6,375 nucleotides of DNA from CAYQAJ01 sp964415245. Its GTDB lineage: Bacteria; Planctomycetota; Planctomycetia; Pirellulales; Pirellulaceae. Shown here piece after piece: positions 5,801-6,375 of this stretch; the first letter of the stretch is position 1, and each line of letters begins with the position of its first letter. Made by a program: the position numbers and the translations under genes. The stretch is taken from assembly GCA_964415245.1 (NCBI GenBank), contig CAYQAJ010000299.1, positions 1-6,375 on the forward strand, written 5' to 3'. The notes beneath the pieces were generated by a model. The model was not told the DNA's origin. It searched no databases and saw nothing but the letters and a program-made list of their open reading frames with translations.

Positions 5801-6375
5801 AAATAACACAGCGACGCCAAATCGCTTTGGAAGGCGGGCTCTGCGGGGTTTTCGTCGGCCAGCTCTTGCCACGTTTCCGTCGCTCGTTGCAAAGTCTTGA
5901 GCGCGGCCTGGGGGTCCTGGGGCATATGCGTTCGCATCTGGGTGGGTCGGTATCCGTTCCAGAAACCGGCTAGGCGCTCAGGCGACTTGAGATGGTCGGG
6001 ATACTCGCGGCGGAGGCGGTCGACAACATCCAGCGCCTTGCTAATCGCCGCGAGTGCCTCATCGTTTCGGTCGATCGTGTGGTTTACTTGGGCCACGCGC
6101 AAGTAGGTAACGGCCAGATCGGCCAATACATCGGGATCGTCGGTCCGCTCGATTGCAGTTGTCTGGTAGAACCGCAGTGCCGAATCGAGCAATTCCTTGC
6201 GCAGTGGTTGCATGCCCGGCACGTCGAACAGCTTGCTTTCGCTGACAATGGTGAAGTACTCATCGACCGCCTTGCGGGCCTTTTGGAAATTCGCCTCGGC
6301 CAGCTCGCGTTGATTTTCCGCGGCCTCACGCGCTTCGTCGGCTGCCTTGCGTTGTTCGGCTTCGGCCAGGCGAGC
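2821..6375 (-). CDS. Giant TPR protein, C-terminal 1184 residues (runs off right edge; probable Ser/Thr kinase N-terminus outside window)
   Basis: The frame is open from the right edge to a TAG at 2821-2823. The GTG at 6220-6222 is internal: the 51 codons before it encode continuous family-like sequence (KARKAVDEYFTIVSESKLFD). Visible residues 1-40 are a charged, Ala/Glu-rich probable coiled coil. Residues 41-70 carry a VSESKLFDVPGMQPLRKELL segment that, from memory, follows the kinase domain in planctomycete kinase-TPR proteins. TPRs then fill the protein: 48-residue repeats to about 815, with a divergent stretch around 300-530, and eight canonical 34-residue repeats at 880-1150. The end (SFDWFFLAMAHWQLG near 1120) is also typical of these proteins. 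A charged tail ends VTTHE. TPRs bind partner proteins, so the role is probably scaffolding or sensing for a membrane kinase. No kinase motif or membrane helix lies in the window, so that part is inference. The gene converges on csrA. Confidence 0.9.
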   Translation of the reverse strand, partial: ARLAEAEQRKAADEAREAAENQRELAEANFQKARKAVDEYFTIVSESKLFDVPGMQPLRKELLDSALRFYQTTAIERTDDPDVLADLAVTYLRVAQVNHTIDRNDEALAAISKALDVVDRLRREYPDHLKSPERLAGFWNGYRPTQMRTHMPQDPQAALKTLQRATETWQELADENPAEPAFQSDLASLCYLTGLLLGGVDDGESLRYYERAQKILEKLVLVQPEVPEHRADLARVEQVMAETLARAGRRAEADAAQRRSLSLREKLVEEHPNLPQYRTELSVILYERARAIARQQPAEAGEMFERSARLSFSLVREFPHATIYWGLLSTSLNGWGNHVFTAGNSEQLDRFQKCVEEIKVYAADSPNRLSASLVLVAAYRGIAQMQTGPERLQTIKKAIAECRRAIDDSDSQRGSPESSPNSQVMLATLAGLISGSPGLASLVSGSGQSAEAVDTAEQLVDVAEQLAQARQVGFARLGHTCRWLRGMPDHEEDYSRKAIAAFERCIAQEPHSPTDRRFLAVTYVEFGNYLLNREELAEAASCFQKATAIYEALIAEFPADPQYPTLLAQSNVGSIQILLAGGDPAKADEAIQETVEKLEKLAADALNKPDIELALANFHNEVATALWGAGRVKEAERHYRQAATLKEELVAAFPANPDYRFHLAHSYLGLGNLTKATNRPEEAARFYEQALAIFDKLTDEVPSQPNHRVDAGHILWQLGSVASAAGKHDKAEEYHRRALDVFEKLAVDFPGNAYYRQEQSFSNWYLGDLYKSTDQLTQAEEQFRDSVTVYGGLVADDPENAEHRSRLARSYAYLIDVQALQGKTADVLASMRTAIEQNPNGWQQLAGFLRDQGRNEERKQLVQMLVDTLPEPAGDLPAHMERGDLYREMGELDKAIEQYSWVIDKDPKRADAWDMRGNCYVHSGQFAKAIEDYSRAIELDPRNGWYWHERAHSHLMLGQHEQAIADHTEAIEISDQDAGQRFRRGLSYAALGRLAEAEADYNRAIELGGNDWNIWHHRAFVYLRLKQIDDAFRDFSKAADLQPNSALYLNNMAWAFATYANEKARNAEMAVKLAQRGIELEPASVVLPNALGVAYYRAGEWQKAIEWLEKSTQVRGGGDSFDWFFLAMAHWQLGNKEKARELYDQAAEWMDTNAADNEELKRFRAEAEELLGVEKDEPAVTTHE
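2926..3738 (-). repeat. Canonical 34-residue TPR array (about eight repeats)
   Basis: Residues 880-1150 of the visible protein. The spacing from GELDKAIEQY to GQFAKAIEDY is exactly 34 residues, with the usual small/large pattern (Trp/Tyr, Gly/Ala, Tyr, Ala, Pro). Eight units can be counted. The sixth has an insertion of about five residues around NNMAWAFATYANEKAR. This array differs clearly in period from the repeats before it. Confidence 0.85.
3931..4773 (-). repeat. Extended TPR array with a 48-residue period
   Basis: Roughly visible residues 535-815. FYEQALAIFDKL, YHRRALDVFEKL and FRDSVTVYGGL fall 48 residues apart. Each is followed by a DxP-type turn (DEVPSQPNHR, VDFPGNAYYR, ADDPENAEHR) and a second helix with a LG/LA core. 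The same 48-residue step occurs nearer the N-terminus, from ILEKLVLVQPEVPEHR to LREKLVEEHPNLPQYR. These are TPR-like helical hairpins with longer helices, as in the kinesin-light-chain class. Confidence 0.75.

Overview
The window looks like chromosomal DNA from a planctomycete, probably of the Pirellulales type. It is GC-rich. It carries a PmoA-family (DUF6807) secreted protein, a very long TPR protein of the kind planctomycetes fuse to Ser/Thr kinases, and a short conserved protein next to csrA. The taxon is inferred from protein style and base composition; there is no rRNA or other marker here.

Layout from left to right. Positions 1-357 (minus strand) hold the first 119 codons of glmS, which runs off the left edge. 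Positions 358-757 are a 400-base divergent intergenic region whose only clear structure is a GC-rich hairpin followed by a T-run at 658-692. Positions 758-1744 (plus) encode an exported DUF6807/PmoA-family protein. Twenty bases after its stop lies a 111-bp element (1764-1874) with perfect 23-bp inverted terminal arms, each arm itself a hairpin. The rest of the gap up to 2092 holds three further dyads. Positions 2093-2389 (plus) encode a 98-residue conserved protein of unknown role. Positions 2604-2792 (plus) encode a 62-residue CsrA, with its own candidate promoter and a very strong ribosome binding site that overlaps an ANGGA motif.

Positions 2821-6375 (minus) encode the last 1184 residues of a giant TPR protein that continues past the right edge. 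It converges on csrA with only 28 bases between the two stop codons. It has two TPR designs: long repeats with a 48-residue period over most of its length, then about eight canonical 34-residue repeats at the C-terminus.

The genes do not form one pathway. GlmS makes glucosamine-6-phosphate for cell-envelope sugars, CsrA is a post-transcriptional regulator, the TPR protein is probably the scaffold part of a signalling kinase, and the DUF6807 protein is exported with unknown function. No defence system, phage, CRISPR array, tRNA or rRNA was seen. The least explained DNA is the compound inverted-repeat element and the dyads between the DUF6807 gene and the 98-residue gene.
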